Origin: Salvator merianae
Taxonomy: Eukaryota; Chordata; Lepidosauria; Squamata; Teiidae
Length of the DNA: 64,000 nucleotides
Direction: 5' to 3'
Assembly: GCA_003586115.2 (NCBI GenBank)
Contig: QVOM02000053.1
Span: 851,658-915,657, forward strand
Shown here one piece after another: positions 1-12,417 of the stretch. Within the stretch, counting starts at the first letter, position 1. The number at the start of each line of letters is the position of its first letter. The translations under genes were made by a program, and so were the position numbers. The notes beneath the pieces are model-generated. The model saw only the letters and a program-made list of their open reading frames with translations, made no database searches and was not told where the DNA came from.

Positions 1-1
1 A

Positions 2-43
2 ACCAACGGGCTGATCAACTTCATCAAGAAGCACCGGGCCTGA
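2..43 (+). CDS. GPI: GPI, C-terminal end of last coding exon (partial)
   Basis: Glucose-6-phosphate isomerase interconverts glucose-6-phosphate and fructose-6-phosphate in glycolysis; a secreted form acts as autocrine motility factor/neuroleukin. Only the last 13 codons and the TGA stop are inside the window. They read TNGLINFIKKHRA, which matches the well conserved vertebrate GPI C-terminus (human has the same TNGLINFIK core followed by a different short tail). Base 1 belongs to the preceding codon, so the gene enters from the left edge on the + strand. GPI is also a close neighbour of PDCD2L, UBA2 and WTIP in human, which supports the call. The stretch is short, so confidence rests on both the peptide and the synteny. 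Confidence 0.88.
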   Translation, partial: TNGLINFIKKHRA

Positions 44-520
44 GGGGAGCCGTGGGGTGGAGAACGCCGACCGCCCAGCCACCCCCCACCCAGATCTATG
101 TTGTAGTTGCTGCTTGTTAGCCATTTCCAACCAAAATAGCACTTTTCACCAGTTTTGGCCTCTCTTCACTTGTTAGCTGTTGACGGTTAGCCTTGTTGCA
201 TTTTGAAGCAGTGTTGCAGGGTGTTTTTTTTTTAAATCTTGTGGGACCTTCTTAGTGGCTGTTTGTGGCAGCTGAATCGTAACTTGGGTGCTTTGTCCCT
301 CACTTTCTACCGGCTGCACCTGCTCGACTCCGTAACGTCTCTTTGAAAGTGGCACATGGGATGCTTGAACCTGTTCCCAAAACCGTTACCTTGTGAAGCC
401 AGTGCAAGTGTGAACATCCCGGCCTGACTTGTACACCAATATACCACAGTTAACTGAAAACAGCTCTTTGCGTCTGTTGTTTGAAGCGCCAGTGTGAAAC
501 TTGTATACCCCCATGTTCAT
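44..520 (+). other. GPI: GPI 3' UTR and downstream flank
   Basis: Non-coding sequence directly after the GPI stop. I see no canonical AATAAA or ATTAAA in this stretch, so the true polyadenylation point is unclear. It may use a variant signal or lie beyond the repeat that begins near 521. The T-run around 221-233 and moderate GC content are compatible with a 3' UTR. Confidence 0.5.
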
Positions 521-765
521 TATAAGAACATAAGAGGATCCCTGCTGGATCAGGCCACAGCCCATCTGGTCCAGCATCCTGTCTCACATAGTGACCCACC
601 AAATGGCTTCTGGGCATCTCAAGCAGAAGACAAAGGCAAAAACTTCACCTGCTCCGACTCCCTGCAAATGGCCTTCAGAGACATCCTGCCTGTCCCTCCA
701 ACCCAAACATGGTTCTTAGACATCCATTCTAGTAGCCATTGATACACTTGTCCTCCACGAATTAA
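521..765 (-). repeat. CR1/L3-type LINE 3' end, copy 1 of a tandem pair
   Basis: On the minus strand this ends with the typical reptilian CR1/L3 tail: 'gatgctggactagatggg' like text, then 'cctgatccagcaggg' like text, then the short terminal TTATGTTCTTAT repeat (seen on + as ataagaacataag at 522-534). Similar copies occur at 766-990, 17,288-17,690, 23,107-23,265, 50,775-50,972 and 53,240-53,470. It is a 5'-truncated non-LTR retrotransposon fragment with no coding capacity. Confidence 0.75.
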
Positions 766-992
766 GAGAAGCCCTGCTGGATCAGGCCACAGCCTATCTG
801 GTCCAGCATCCTGTCTCATATGATAGCCGACTAATTGCTTCCGGGCTTCTCAAGCAGAAGACAAGGGCAAAACCTTCACCTGCTCTTGACTCCCTGCAAA
901 TGGCCTTCAGAGGCATCCTGCCTGTCTCTCCCAACCTGGAGATAGTACATCTAGCTATCCATCCTAGTAGCCATTGATACACCTGACCTTAT
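766..992 (-). repeat. CR1/L3-type LINE 3' end, copy 2 of a tandem pair
   Basis: Second, directly adjacent copy in the same orientation as 521-765. It starts with the same CCCTGCTGGATCAGGCCACA motif and ends with the same 'tagtagccattgatacac' segment. The terminal TTATGTTCTTAT tail is missing from this copy, so the pair looks like a tandem duplication or dimer rather than two independent insertions. Confidence 0.72.
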
Positions 993-3759
993 TTTAATCT
1001 CCCTCCTGATGCCTTCAGGTATTCAGACTAGTTTGTGTTAAATTAAACAAGTTATGATAGGCAAGGAAAAGCTGATAAAGGATTCATCCTGTTAGCTACA
1101 TACCTCCTCAAAAAACCAACATAGTGCAACTCATTCTTTGTGTCCAATCTTGAAAGCTCAACTGAATTAATCCTCATTAGTCCTTGGATGGGAGACCATG
1201 TGAAAATTCCAGATATTACGGACTAGGATAGGAAACTCTCTCCAGGGAACCAACAGAAGCATGCCTTTAGCTACCTGGGCCAGTTTGCCCCCTTTTTCTA
1301 GCTCTGTGTAGCTGCAATCTGGCTTCTCAGCGCCGAAAAACAACTTGTACGAGGCTCAGCGTGTGTGGACTTCAGCCTGACATCAGCCCTGGTCTAGGTG
1401 GCTGCTTTGATGGGGCTCTCGCTGGGCCTACGTGAGATGGATTGCCTTCAACTGTGTGGACTGGCCTCTGTGCAGCTCTGCCCTGCAGCACAGATGTCCA
1501 AAAGCAGCCCTAGAGCCGAGTGTGCATAGAAAGCCACCAGCCCCAATGCGGAGCGTTAGCGACGCACCGCTTAAGATGCCATTAGCAGTTAACTGATCTG
1601 TCCAGTGGGTGTCGCCAGAGACAGTTAGCAAAAGGGACTTGGGAAAACTAGGGAAGATATCCAAACTCTAGGCTGGGAAGCTAAAAAGAAAAAGGAGAAA
1701 GCCTCAATTTAATTAATAAGTACGTTGCAAGCGCTAACAAAATATAACTAGAAATATAAAAAAACAGAAAAAAAACATTTCAACAGCCATCAGTGGAAGT
1801 GAAATAGCAGTGCTACCAAAAGGTTGCAGCTAACTTGCAAGGTGGGCCAAGGGTTACTAGATGCAGGAAAAATGTCATCGATTGGCCATTCAAGAAAGAA
1901 TACAAAAAAGGTTATTTGGAGCCACAGAAGCATCTCCTTGAGCGCTAAAAAGAGTGGTGATAGTTTTTGCATAAAATCATTGGTTGCTTTAAGTCCCTGC
2001 ATCAGACGGCTGAAATGAGAGGATTCCTTAATAGTCATGTCCCAAATCCCCACTATCCAACTCCGTAGAGAGAGGAGGTTGACTGCTGTCTGCCAATGCT
2101 GCACTGCCTCAGCCTCAGCCTTGGCAGCAGGGAGCAGGAGCTTAACTGCTTATGTCCTTCCCTAAGAAGAAAGCAAAGAACCAGCTCTGGGGATAACACG
2201 CAGTCTGAATTCAGCCACGTGGGGGCAGAACCACCACATACATAGACAGGCTCCGAGGCAATCACACTGATGCCAACAAAATGGTGGGAACTGCTGATTC
2301 CTGTGATGGATCTGTGTCATACGCAGGAGCGTCATACGCAGGAGTTTGATACCTGCATATGACACTTTAAAAGAAAGATCACTGTCCCGCTATCCTTGAT
2401 ATCCACAGGTGGCCTCTACTTGCCCTCAATTTCTTCATGGATCCTCCAGTTTTTGGCAAAGGTTAAAAGCTCACTGAAGAGATCTTTAGCCATACACAGA
2501 AGTAATTAGGGTGGAGGTTGCCCAGGGTTTCAGTCTTGCAGCCAGTGCTGAATTCTTCAGGAAGTGGAGCTGTCAAAAGCCCATCTGCATCTGTGATCTG
2601 CGCATGCGCATGCCCTGGGGGTTTCCTCCCTCATACCCAGGAATCCCTTGCCTGTTCTGGTCCAGCTTTGAAAGAAACAGCCCAAACTCCATGCCCAGGC
2701 ATTTTCTTTAAGATAAGAACTGGAACTCATCTTTCTCATACCAAATGTTTTTCAGACAGATTATCAAAGCACATGGCAAAACGACGCCTAACCCGTTTTG
2801 ATGCGACTCGTTTTTCCATACTTGAAAAAGCCTCCATCGCAGAGTTTCGATCCTCTAGACCAGGGCGGCTCAACTGCAGCCCTGCAGGTGTCTCTCAGCT
2901 AGACTTCCCACCATGTTGTGGGCTAGGTCTGGCCCTGAAGGAGAAGCACTGGTAACTCAGAAATATCTGGAGGGCAAGTTGAGCAGTCATGGCTTCTACA
3001 TTTACTCTGACCCAGGCGAGGCAGTTCTACCGCTCGGTCACTGCCTGGAGGCAGCAATGGGTTGGATGTGGGCCAGTAAGTTGGAACTGGAATTCCCTCT
3101 TCTCTGCAGGTCCGCAAGTAAGATCGAGAAACTAAAATCATTTTTCCCTTGCCCATCCTGAGGGCTAATGCTTTTCTTCCCAAGCTTCTAGAACAGTATA
3201 ATTTCCAAGTTCTCCACCTAAGGTGCTGCAAATCCTATTTTAAAGACAAGAGCAGGTCTTCTCATGAAATCAGACTGCAAAGAAAAACTATAAGCAAGCA
3301 GACATATTATTACAGTAGTCTGCCATATAATTAAGGTAATTGTGAACGAAAACATCATAAAAGATGACGTGAGCTGGGCTGTCGCCTGCTGACGCTGGGA
3401 AGACAAGGGACTTTGGTTCAGAAACACGCAGGGCAACTCCAGGCAGTCGCTTGGCATCTCAGATGCCCTGGGCCCTACGGTACAAGCCGCTAGGTGAGAG
3501 CAGATATCCAGAGAATAAATGCTCCGAGGCAAATATCACTGAAATACACATATGTAAACATGCAGAAAGATGCATGCACTACTTTTTCAGATTTGTGTGA
3601 TTGTTTCAAAGTGTTTTACCTTTTTTTTTAATGAGTGGAAAGCAAAACAAAAACAAAAAACAACCGCTGATCTGCCCCATCCGCAAAGGACAGAGTGTGA
3701 TCTTGATCAGGGAATCCCTAATCAGGATTACCAGTCGACCTGTTTAAACGGGTCTGCTG
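993..3759. other. Intergenic DNA between GPI and WTIP, no gene seen
   Basis: No open frame in this stretch resembles a known protein. Near 2,862-2,900 there is a partial match to the start of the palindromic MITE-like repeat seen complete elsewhere (a CTCAACTGCAGCCCTGCAG motif). Around 2,318-2,345 a 15-bp segment (gtcatacgcaggag) is repeated directly. The rest is unremarkable. Confidence 0.6.
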
Positions 3760-3925
3760 TGAACCAGTGCTGCCCTCCCTTTACCCTCACAACAACCTTG
3801 TGAGGTAGAGTGAGCCTGAGAGGCAGCGACTGGCCCAAGATCACCCTCAGAGGGGATCTGAGCTCAGAGACGCCTGGATGCCAGCTGGATGCCGTACCCA
3901 GTACATTACACTGACGCATTCATAA
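3760..3925 (-). repeat. MIR-like SINE
   Basis: On the minus strand the core reads 'cttgggccagtcgctgcctctc', then 'cctacctcacaaggttgttgtgagg'-type text, which is the hallmark MIR/CORE-SINE segment. It is an old tRNA-derived SINE whose 3' part is shared with L2 LINEs. The tRNA-like head is degraded near 3,880-3,925. Confidence 0.75.
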
Positions 3926-4759
3926 ACGTGTGTACATAGCAAACAAACACCCCCACCTACCAATGCCTTAATTCGTAGTTTTCTGAACAAAAGCTTCTCA
4001 GCTCCTGCAAAACACCGTTTTGGGCCAGTGAGGACTGAGAAGCCTTTGCTTGCTATTGCTTCAGGCACGACAGGCTCTCCCCCCCCCCCCGGGCCATTCC
4101 TGCCACCGCTACCCTGGAGACCTTTACGAACCGCCCAGGGGTCGCGCTGTTTCCAGACACAAAGAGGAACGATGCCTCCTGGGCAGCACTTGGGAAAATA
4201 TTGATCAGAGGCCACAAAGGCTTGGCATGAGGCACGCCAGATATTGCTGGATTTTTTTTAAGGGGTCCAGCTTATCACCTGCTGACCCAGCGACTCCAGA
4301 CTCCTTCCGGCAAACGCGATGGGATGCCTTTTCTGAGGCCAGAGGAGCAAATCCCCTTTCTTTGCCTGCCTCTCATAAGCAGCAATGGCCTTATTTCCTC
4401 CCTTCCCCACTGCTACTTGCAAGAAAAGAGGTGGGAGAAAATGAGAGATGGATGGCTCTGAAAATAAAGGTAGAAAGAGAGGATTTAGGGATAAGCCGGT
4501 ACTTTGCTAGACTTTAAACCATGCCTACCAGTCTGTCTTTCTTTTCTGTTTTTAAAGGACCCACATTTCCATATTCACCCTTTGAAGTCTGCAGAAAAGT
4601 CAAAGCAATATAACAAGCTTAAGAGTTTAGGGTCCGAAGCTATTTTAATAATCAATTCTGGATTCAGGATGATGGTGAAAACCTGAAGGAAGGAATGCTG
4701 AATTCCAGCCTTTAACTGCATTAAATTGTTATTTTAAAAACTGGCCTCACTACAGTCGT

Positions 4760-5640
4760 TTAATCCTATGGTTTGGGCGTCTTTCTCATCCCCCTGCAGA
4801 AACTATTTGGCAAGATTTGCAAGGTGATTCGGTCCTTGTCTTGTTCATTTTCAAGAGGATTCTCTTCTTCTCTTCAGTGCTCAGCCATCCTTATGGTTCC
4901 ACTTTCACAGTCATACATAACTACGGGGAAAATCACAGCTTTGACTATATCACTTTTGTTGGCAAGAAGTCTCTGCTTTTTAATACAATGTCCAGGTTTG
5001 CCACAGCTTTCCTCCCAAGGAGCAAGCGTCCTTTAATTTCACGGTTGCAGTCACCATCTGCAGTAATCTCTGAGCTCAAGAAAGTGAAACTGGATACCAC
5101 TTGTTTCTTTCCCCTCTATTTGCCTAGAAGTGATGGGACCAGATGCCATGATACTAGTTTTTTCAATGTTGAGCTTCAAGCCAGCTTTTGCACTCTCCTC
5201 TTTTACCTTCCATCAAAAGACTCTTTCATTCTTCTTCACTTTCTACCATCAGAGTGGTATTATATGCATATCTGAGGTTGTTGATATTTCTCCGGGCAAT
5301 CTTAATTCTTGCTTTTGATTCACCCAGCCTGGCATTTCACATTATGTACTCTGCATATAAGTTAAATAAACAGGATGGCAGTATACAGCCTTCTCGTACT
5401 CCTTTCCCAATCTTGAACCAATTAACTGTTCCATGTTTGTTTCCAAAAGTTGCTTCTTGACCCACATATAGGTTCCTCAGGAGACAGACAAGGGGGTTGG
5501 GTTCTCCCATCTCTTTAAGAACCTGCCACAGTTTGATGTGCTCCACACTGTGCCATCTTATTAAGATTAATTGGCACCTGTCAGCTGATGTGTGGGCAGC
5601 ACACAGAAAGAGCTGGATGAAGAAGAATGAGGACACTAAT
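4760..5640 (-). mobile_element. Decayed RTE (BovB-type) LINE, reverse transcriptase fragment
   Basis: The minus-strand frame at 5,337-5,636 contains motifs typical of the RTE/BovB reverse transcriptase: LLRNLYVGQEAT, then NWFKIGKGVREGCIL, then LFNLYAEYIM. The similarity continues leftward in other frames (a RRNINNLRYA-like block near 5,260-5,300, then KIMASGP-like and downstream thumb-region text to about 4,800), so there are several frameshifts and stops. The catalytic YADD box is degraded to YAYN. The copy is therefore inactive. BovB-type RTE elements are abundant in squamates and ruminants and absent from most other amniotes, which is one reason for the squamate call. Confidence 0.78.
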
Positions 5641-6840
5641 AACTAAAGGAGTGCTTGAATAAAATAATCATGGTCCCCTCATATATTAACAGAGATCTGT
5701 GTAGAAGTAGAAGTTACTCCTGAATCTAGAGCACTGTAGATCAACTTGGCTAGAATCATGAATGGAGAATGCTTCCTCAGTTTTCAGGATAACTTTGTGG
5801 TCAAAAGAAAATCTTTGAAGCAGAGGTCATTCGGCTGCTCTGCTGAAGCTGAATGCAACAAAGCCACATTTTTGTTTTGTCTTATCCAGAGATGCTGAGC
5901 CTGAGAAAAGCCAGCTAAGAATCTGATGACATATGCTGAGAATGAGAGAAAACAAGCCGCAGGAGGCAATGGAAACCAACAGAAGGTAAACAAACAGCGA
6001 CTTTGAAGGACAGGGTAGCCAGGGATAAGAATTTCAGAAAGCTTCTATCTAAGTAGAAGACTTGATTCTGAAACAACAAGTGGTTGCTGAGTTTCTGCTT
6101 TTATCTCCTTTTGATTAGGATTCTTTGCAGCCATGCAGAATGTGTTCAAAAGGGAGACCACTAGATGGTGCTCAGAACCCACTGGCAGGAGCAGGATATC
6201 ACAGCAACTTTTGCAAAGACATCAAGCCTCGTCAGCAAAGAAAATAATTTTGCATATGCATCAAAATGGGTCCTTTCACAAATGTGCACATTTGCATCTG
6301 TATGTGAACCTGCTGAAATGTATATTTCTAGGGACCTTTTCAATCTGTTGTAAAAGTGGCAGTTTTAACTATTCAGGGAACTTAATAAGGATGTGATAGT
6401 TGTACCAACAGAAGTTGAACCAATAATCTCTTACCAACAGCGCTCAGGAGGTTGGGCACAGGAACAGGAAGCAAAAAAGGTTCAGAATAACCTACTTGAG
6501 GCATTAATAGAACAGCTGTGGGATCTCTTTCCAAGTGCAGATGGAAAGGGTGCCTTTGGAAAAAAGTGGCTTAGAAGAGTTGCCCAGTTTTCTCCTGTAT
6601 CCAATGTAAATCCTACCTCACTGACTGGGCCCGCCTAAAATGCATCCAGTTTTGATGATGATGATTTTAAACGGTTTTAAACAAATATTTTGGCTTCTTT
6701 TCTTGGCATACTGGGCTGAGCGATTGTGTCTACTGAAACAAACCAATAAACCAGAAAGGTACGGGCCGGAGGAGCAGACAATGCGTAGCTGATTCTGTAA
6801 CATACCTGTTTCTTCTAGATAACACAATCTAAAATCAGAG
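5641..6840. other. Intergenic DNA, nothing recognised
   Basis: Ordinary AT-leaning sequence between the RTE fragment and the likely end of the WTIP transcript. No open frame resembles a known gene. Confidence 0.5.
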
Positions 6841-6856
6841 GTAACTACAAAAAGTC

Positions 6857-6862
6857 TTTATT
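6857..6862 (-). terminator. WTIP: Candidate WTIP polyadenylation signal (AATAAA)
   Basis: The minus strand carries AATAAAGAC here, followed by a T-rich, GT-containing stretch (TTTTTGTAGTTACC) that resembles a downstream element. It lies about 5.6 kb below the WTIP stop, in an AT-rich block (6,840-7,300) that looks like the end of a long 3' UTR. Other AATAAA hexamers on the minus strand at 6,983-6,988 and 10,549-10,554 could be used instead. RNA evidence would decide. Confidence 0.35.
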
Positions 6863-9800
6863 GAAAAAAAGCAGATTATAACATCTAAGATTAAATGAAA
6901 TTCTGACTTTTAATATTAAAAATAACTTAGGAGGATAGCACGCAGCTTCTTCTTTAGATAAATAAATCTACATTTCCCAATTTTTATTTCTTCAGCAAAG
7001 ACCCCAAATGACAGCACAAAACCCCAACAGCTCAACCTATATACTAACCTAAAAGGCCAGAGGATTCAAAAATATGTACAATCGTGGTTAACTAACAAAT
7101 CTGCAGCATGTAAACTAGACACATGATATACAAATTGGGCATTTATAAATTTCCTACAAAATAAAAATCAACATTGGTCCAAGTTCTTGGAAAAAAAACC
7201 TATATTCTTTTAAAGAAAATGAAAATATTTCTCAAGAAAGAAAACTTAATTTAAGTCAAATTATATACTCTAGTTATGGCATTAGTTGCACAATGAACGG
7301 CAAACTTTTCTTAGGGCACATGAAAGCGGCTTTTAGATGCTTTCTGTAGAGCTTTGGTTTCATTTAACTGAGCTCCTCTGTTCATCCTTGAATTTATCAC
7401 GAACTTCTGCATCCCAAAATGCGCACCCTGGTTTTGAAAGCAGGATCTTTTAATCGGACCCCTCCCACAGAGTGAATTCACAGAGGGCATTTTTGTTATT
7501 ATGCATCCTGTGGACTGTGGCCACTTTTCTTGTACCACGTGCCACTTTTTCGCTATTGCGCAATTGTTTGGCAGCACTGGAGATTTGTTTTCAGGCTGGG
7601 AGGAGCAGAGGACTGTTCCTGAAAGGGGCAGCTGTCCCGGAAGGATCTCACCTTCTGTAAAAGTCCCACCAAGGAGAAGCCAAAGGCAGCAGCAACCTGC
7701 AGTGCCGAAGAGAGTTTGGCAGGGGGACAGAGACTCCGCTTTGAGGCGAGGCGGAGGAGGGTCCTCCAGAAGGGTCTGCTGCCTTGGCAGCAACCTCTCC
7801 TATGGGCTACAATAAGAAGCTGAAGCGGCAGAGATCCGGTGTCCCAAGTGGGCAGCAGGGATGTGGAGGCGTCACAGAAGGCAACCTTCTTGGATCCACT
7901 GACCTAAGGAGCTCGCAAGAGGCCTTCTGGTCTATCTGTCTCCAGCACTGGAAACCAGTCCCTTCAGCCTCTTCTTGGAGCTCGTGGGGTCTTGACACAA
8001 GGTGAGATCTCTCCAGGACAGCCGCCTTCTCTTTTGAGAACACTCTTTCCCCCTACTCTTCCCCTCAGAAGGCACCAAATCCAGGCAGGAATCCTCTGGG
8101 GGACTCCCCCAACCTTCAATTTCCCATTATTTTCAACTGCTCAACGCGCCATTTTCTGGGAACAGAACCTTTGCGCTATGGAAAGCTTCACTGTACTTTG
8201 GTCTCTCCTTTGGAGCCTCTGAACATTAAAGGACATGACAATCATACCAGGCTGGGCCATTCACACTGCAAGCACTGCCAAGGAAACGTCCAAAGCAACA
8301 TCTGGTGAGGCTGCACATTGCCATGGTGATCCAAGAGCTATGCAGAATGGCGCAGCTGCAGCTGCACAGCCACGTCCCCCTGCCATGCTGCACCTGTAAG
8401 GATGGGTGAAGCCAACCTCACAAGAGTGATCCAGCTGCGCCTGCTTTTTAGCAGTCCACAGCTGGATCACTCCGGGGAGGGGTTATCTCACTCTGGGATG
8501 GTTGTGGAGGCAGAGCAATGCGGACTTGCCTGCCAGTGAGCGGATAGAACCACTCCAGCTGGTGGGTGCAAAAAGGCCCCCTGCATCTTCCAAGTGCAGT
8601 CCTCTTTTGCTTTAAGTACATGCTCCACAACAATGAAATACTGAAGATGAAGTCCTGCTTTTTCATCACTTTAAATACCACTCATGGAAACTACGAACAA
8701 GAAAGTTTCAATAAATAATCACAATATGGCACAAGTGTCGGAAGCAGTTCATCCCCGTGGAGTTAGAAGCAAACATTCGAGGTTGCCCAACCTGTCAGTC
8801 CACGTGATCTGCAGAAATGTGGGGCTGGGTTATAGGACAACGGCCCCTCCCTCATCCAAAAGAGGCTCCTTTCTGTCCTTTCCAAGGACAAAGGACAAAA
8901 CAGGTTGTTCTGTCTGCAGCACACACGGTTTCAGAACTGCTGCCTGAGGCTTTCTGGGTACTTTCTTCCTAGCAAAGCAATTGAAGGAACACAAAAAGCT
9001 TCTCCCTTCTTTCCCATTCAAAATATATCAGGATTTGATGAGACAAGAACCCACTCACCTGCAATTAAACTTTGCTTTCTATGGAATAAAAAAACAGTGT
9101 AATAACCAAAGCCGTATTTGTGTCAGGACAAAGTTGGTCTTGCTAGAAATACAATGCTCAGAACCAGGGAAAGGGGAGAACACATCTATAGCATTTGTAA
9201 CAAGTGAAATTAAATACTCTGTTTTATAAGGTGACAGTCTAAAAAAACTGTTGTGTATGTACATCGTTATGAAAACTGAGACAGGAATAGGAATGGAAAA
9301 GTTTGCCACTAAAATACTCCCAAGACATTGGGCAACCGAAGCGCCACCTACACAACAGCAGGGATGACGGTAGTTTAAAGTCTCAATCATCTGGAATGAA
9401 CCACACTGAGAAAAGCTGGGATAAGAAAAAAAACTACACAGGAATTACGATTACACCTTAAGAGTCCTGGTTTCCATGACCACTCCACCGCATTCATTTT
9501 CAAAACAATGTGGCTTCCTGAGTTGATTTTATCACTAAGGGAAGAGGCAAGGGGAAAGTATCAAAAACACAGAAGTTCTGAAGCACCTTGTCTGCGATGG
9601 CCTTTCTCCAGCACAGACAACCACAAAATAGTGCAGAGTACACAGGACAGGAGGATGGCGGACTCCTGACCCAAGCTCTATGGGAGGAGGAATGTGGAGG
9701 AAGCCAAAGACAAAAGCAGCGAGGTCCTTTCAGGGTTGCCTCTCCTGATGCCTGCTAAGAAAGCGGAAAAAGGAGGCAACCCTAACGGGGTTTCACTGCA

Positions 9801-12417
9801 ACAGAGCTTGCAGCATGCAGAGAGCTTTCTGCCAAGCAAGCTCTGGATTCTCTGTGCCGCTGCTTTTATGTCTTCTCCATGCTGCAACTGTCGTCACTTC
9901 CAACTCCCTCTGCTCCTTCCTCCCCTTTTCCCGAGGCCGAGATCGGCCCTGGGGCAACTTCCCTTTCCCGCTGCTGTCCTCCAACACCTGTTCCTGTTCC
10001 CAGACGCAATTTCAGAAGGCATCAGAACAGGTGATGGAAGAAAAAACGGAGCGTGTTAAAAGAGGATGGTTGCAATCTGTAAATCGCATCAGAGCGAAAA
10101 CACGCTGCGTGGAGACGCTTAATATAAGGTATCTCCATTCTATGTAATTTCAACATTTTTAAAACTGTTTCAGTGCCAACTGCCCTTGAAGCAGGACACT
10201 GGTGTTATAATAGCCGCCATCCTCCCGGACAAATGAAAAAGAAACCACTGGATTCCCACTTGGTCTTGTGGCTGCAGGAATGCGTCTTTGTTGACAACCA
10301 GGTCTGGTCTAGTGTAGCCAAAGAACAAAACGAAATTAAACAGCAACAAGCTGCCTCTCATGGTCGTACGCAACTCCAGGGCAGAACAGGGAGCCTGACA
10401 AACAGGCCACCGTGATAAATTCATCTGAACTCCTACAGGAAAGACAGACTTGCCTCAAAGCTCTGAGGTCAGGCAACTAGGAAAGGGGGTACATTCTCTG
10501 CACCGATTTGGCTGATTAATAAATACAAATTAATCACCTGAGTCTGGTTTTATTTTTTAGCTTGGTTTCCAAAGCGCTTACAAAGTGAATTTGGTGAAAC
10601 TGTGAAATCTGAATAGCAACTCGCTTGAAACATCATCCTGCAATTTCTCTCGTGCACCAGGTAGTTTGCACTAGCCGACCTCGTACTAGATCGCTGAATG
10701 TGTTTCTTGATGCCTACGTTTAACCCAGCCTGGCATCGCAGGGAGCCTCTGCACTGCGCGCCTTGGCACGGAGTGGATGTCGTGTTCCCAGGCGTCAGCT
10801 AGCCCGCTACAAAGGGGCCGTGAGGAAGCAGCCATATTCAGACCGAAAGACAAGGTCTCGGGACGCTTGGGAGGGAGAAAGTGTCCAGGGGCAAACACAC
10901 TGCTCTGTGCTTGGGAGGGAAATGCTGTGCCTGTATAAGCTGCTGATTTGATTTCCAGGGTGGGTTGATCAAGAGTCGAGCTATAAACATACAACATATA
11001 TAGGAGAACAATTCTACGTGGCCATGCCTGCAGCCCACAACGAAAACCACCGCAAAAATCTGCTCCGCTTTAGAACAAAACAAAGACAACAACGATCTCC
11101 CACGACTGCAAAACAAATCTGAATTTTGTCTGGCCAGGAGAGCCAGAGTCATTAGGAGAGAGGGATTTTAAAACTGTATTCCGAGAAAGAAGTGTCAAAA
11201 GTATCAGGACAGAAAAACATTGGACTCCCTGTCTGTTCATGGGTGGGTGGGGCAAAGCAGGGATTTAAAGCCTTGCACTCATCCTGCCCAAGTGCAGTTT
11301 GATCTGCAGAAGACGGACAAGATGAAAAGGAAACTCTGACTCCCTGCCTCACGCTGCCAGTCGCGACCCACAGGCTGCCAGAATATTACACAGCAAGCAG
11401 AGACATTCCCCTGCCAAGAAATGACATGACTTTTTTTCTTCTTCCGAAGTTCCTTCGTTGTTTTTTATCAAGCTCCAATAAGAAAGGATAGCACCTCAAG
11501 GCTCACGGGTCACACTTTAAGCAATTGCATGCCAGGTTCCAGAAGGCTGTGAGCTATCAGATCTTCTCTGTCGGTCTCGAAACCTCCTCACCTGTGCTCA
11601 GCTGCGGCCCTCCAGATATTCCTGAGCCAGGATTGTGACCACTGGCACGGAATGCTGCGAGTTCTAGTTCAGGAATTTCTGGAGGGCTACCGATGAGCCC
11701 CCTTGTCTTGTCATTTATGTAAGCATTGCCCCGCCTCCGTTCCCAGGGCAGAAGACAAAGCTCACGCACCCTTCGCTGAAGAGGGAGTTCAAATATCTAA
11801 GGACACCTTTGAGTTCTCCATGGATCTGCCTCATCTAATCTTGTTTATAAGGGACCTGCCGGCACAAGCAACTTTCTCCGACATCTTCTGTGCTGATCTA
11901 CAGGGAACCCCAATAGAACAGGGCAAAAAGACTTCAAACACAGGATAATTTCCTCTGTTTAATTATGTTTGAATATTACTACCTTCAGAAATCAACCTAC
12001 TTGCTTCCTGCATTTTGCAAGGCTATTTCTTTAAATGCCTCAGAGCAGGGATAATGAAACTCACTATAAAGATAGAGAGCCTTTCTTTTTCCAACTCTGT
12101 GTCACTGCTGTAAAAAAGGTACAGTCCTGGGGAGACTTAAGTACAACTGAGTGAAGGGAAGGAAAGGTGTTGGGTGTGTACACGCAGTGCTGACAGACAA
12201 TTGCATCCACACGGCGCATCATCTTTTCAAGTACCCAGTATCATGGGAAGAACCACTTCAGCCAATGGAACACTGACAGCTCCTCAGAGAGGTATTCCTC
12301 TCTGTTCAGTCTCAGAAGCAATAAATAAACTCAGCTGCTTTGTCTTTCAAGAGGGACCGACCAGTTGCCCCTTTTCTCCCACCAACAGTTGCCCCTCGGG
12401 ATGGCGAAGGAAACCTC
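6863..12417 (-). other. WTIP: Probable WTIP 3' UTR or downstream flank
   Basis: No coding gene is visible in this 5.5-kb stretch below the WTIP stop. It includes a palindromic MITE-like repeat at about 11,590-11,700. Its length is compatible with a long 3' UTR, but the sequence alone cannot show where the transcript ends. Confidence 0.4.
11588..11700. mobile_element. Palindromic MITE-like repeat (hAT-like non-autonomous type)
   Basis: The left arm has CAGCTGCGGCCCTCCAGAT, followed by TATTCCTGA. The right arm has TCAGGAATTTCTGGAGGGCT, so the ends are imperfect inverted complements around a central spacer. The CCTCCAGATGTTCCTG-type arm is a common palindromic repeat in reptile genomes; related copies are at 16,866-16,975 and 30,255-30,400. 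No transposase is encoded. Confidence 0.55.
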
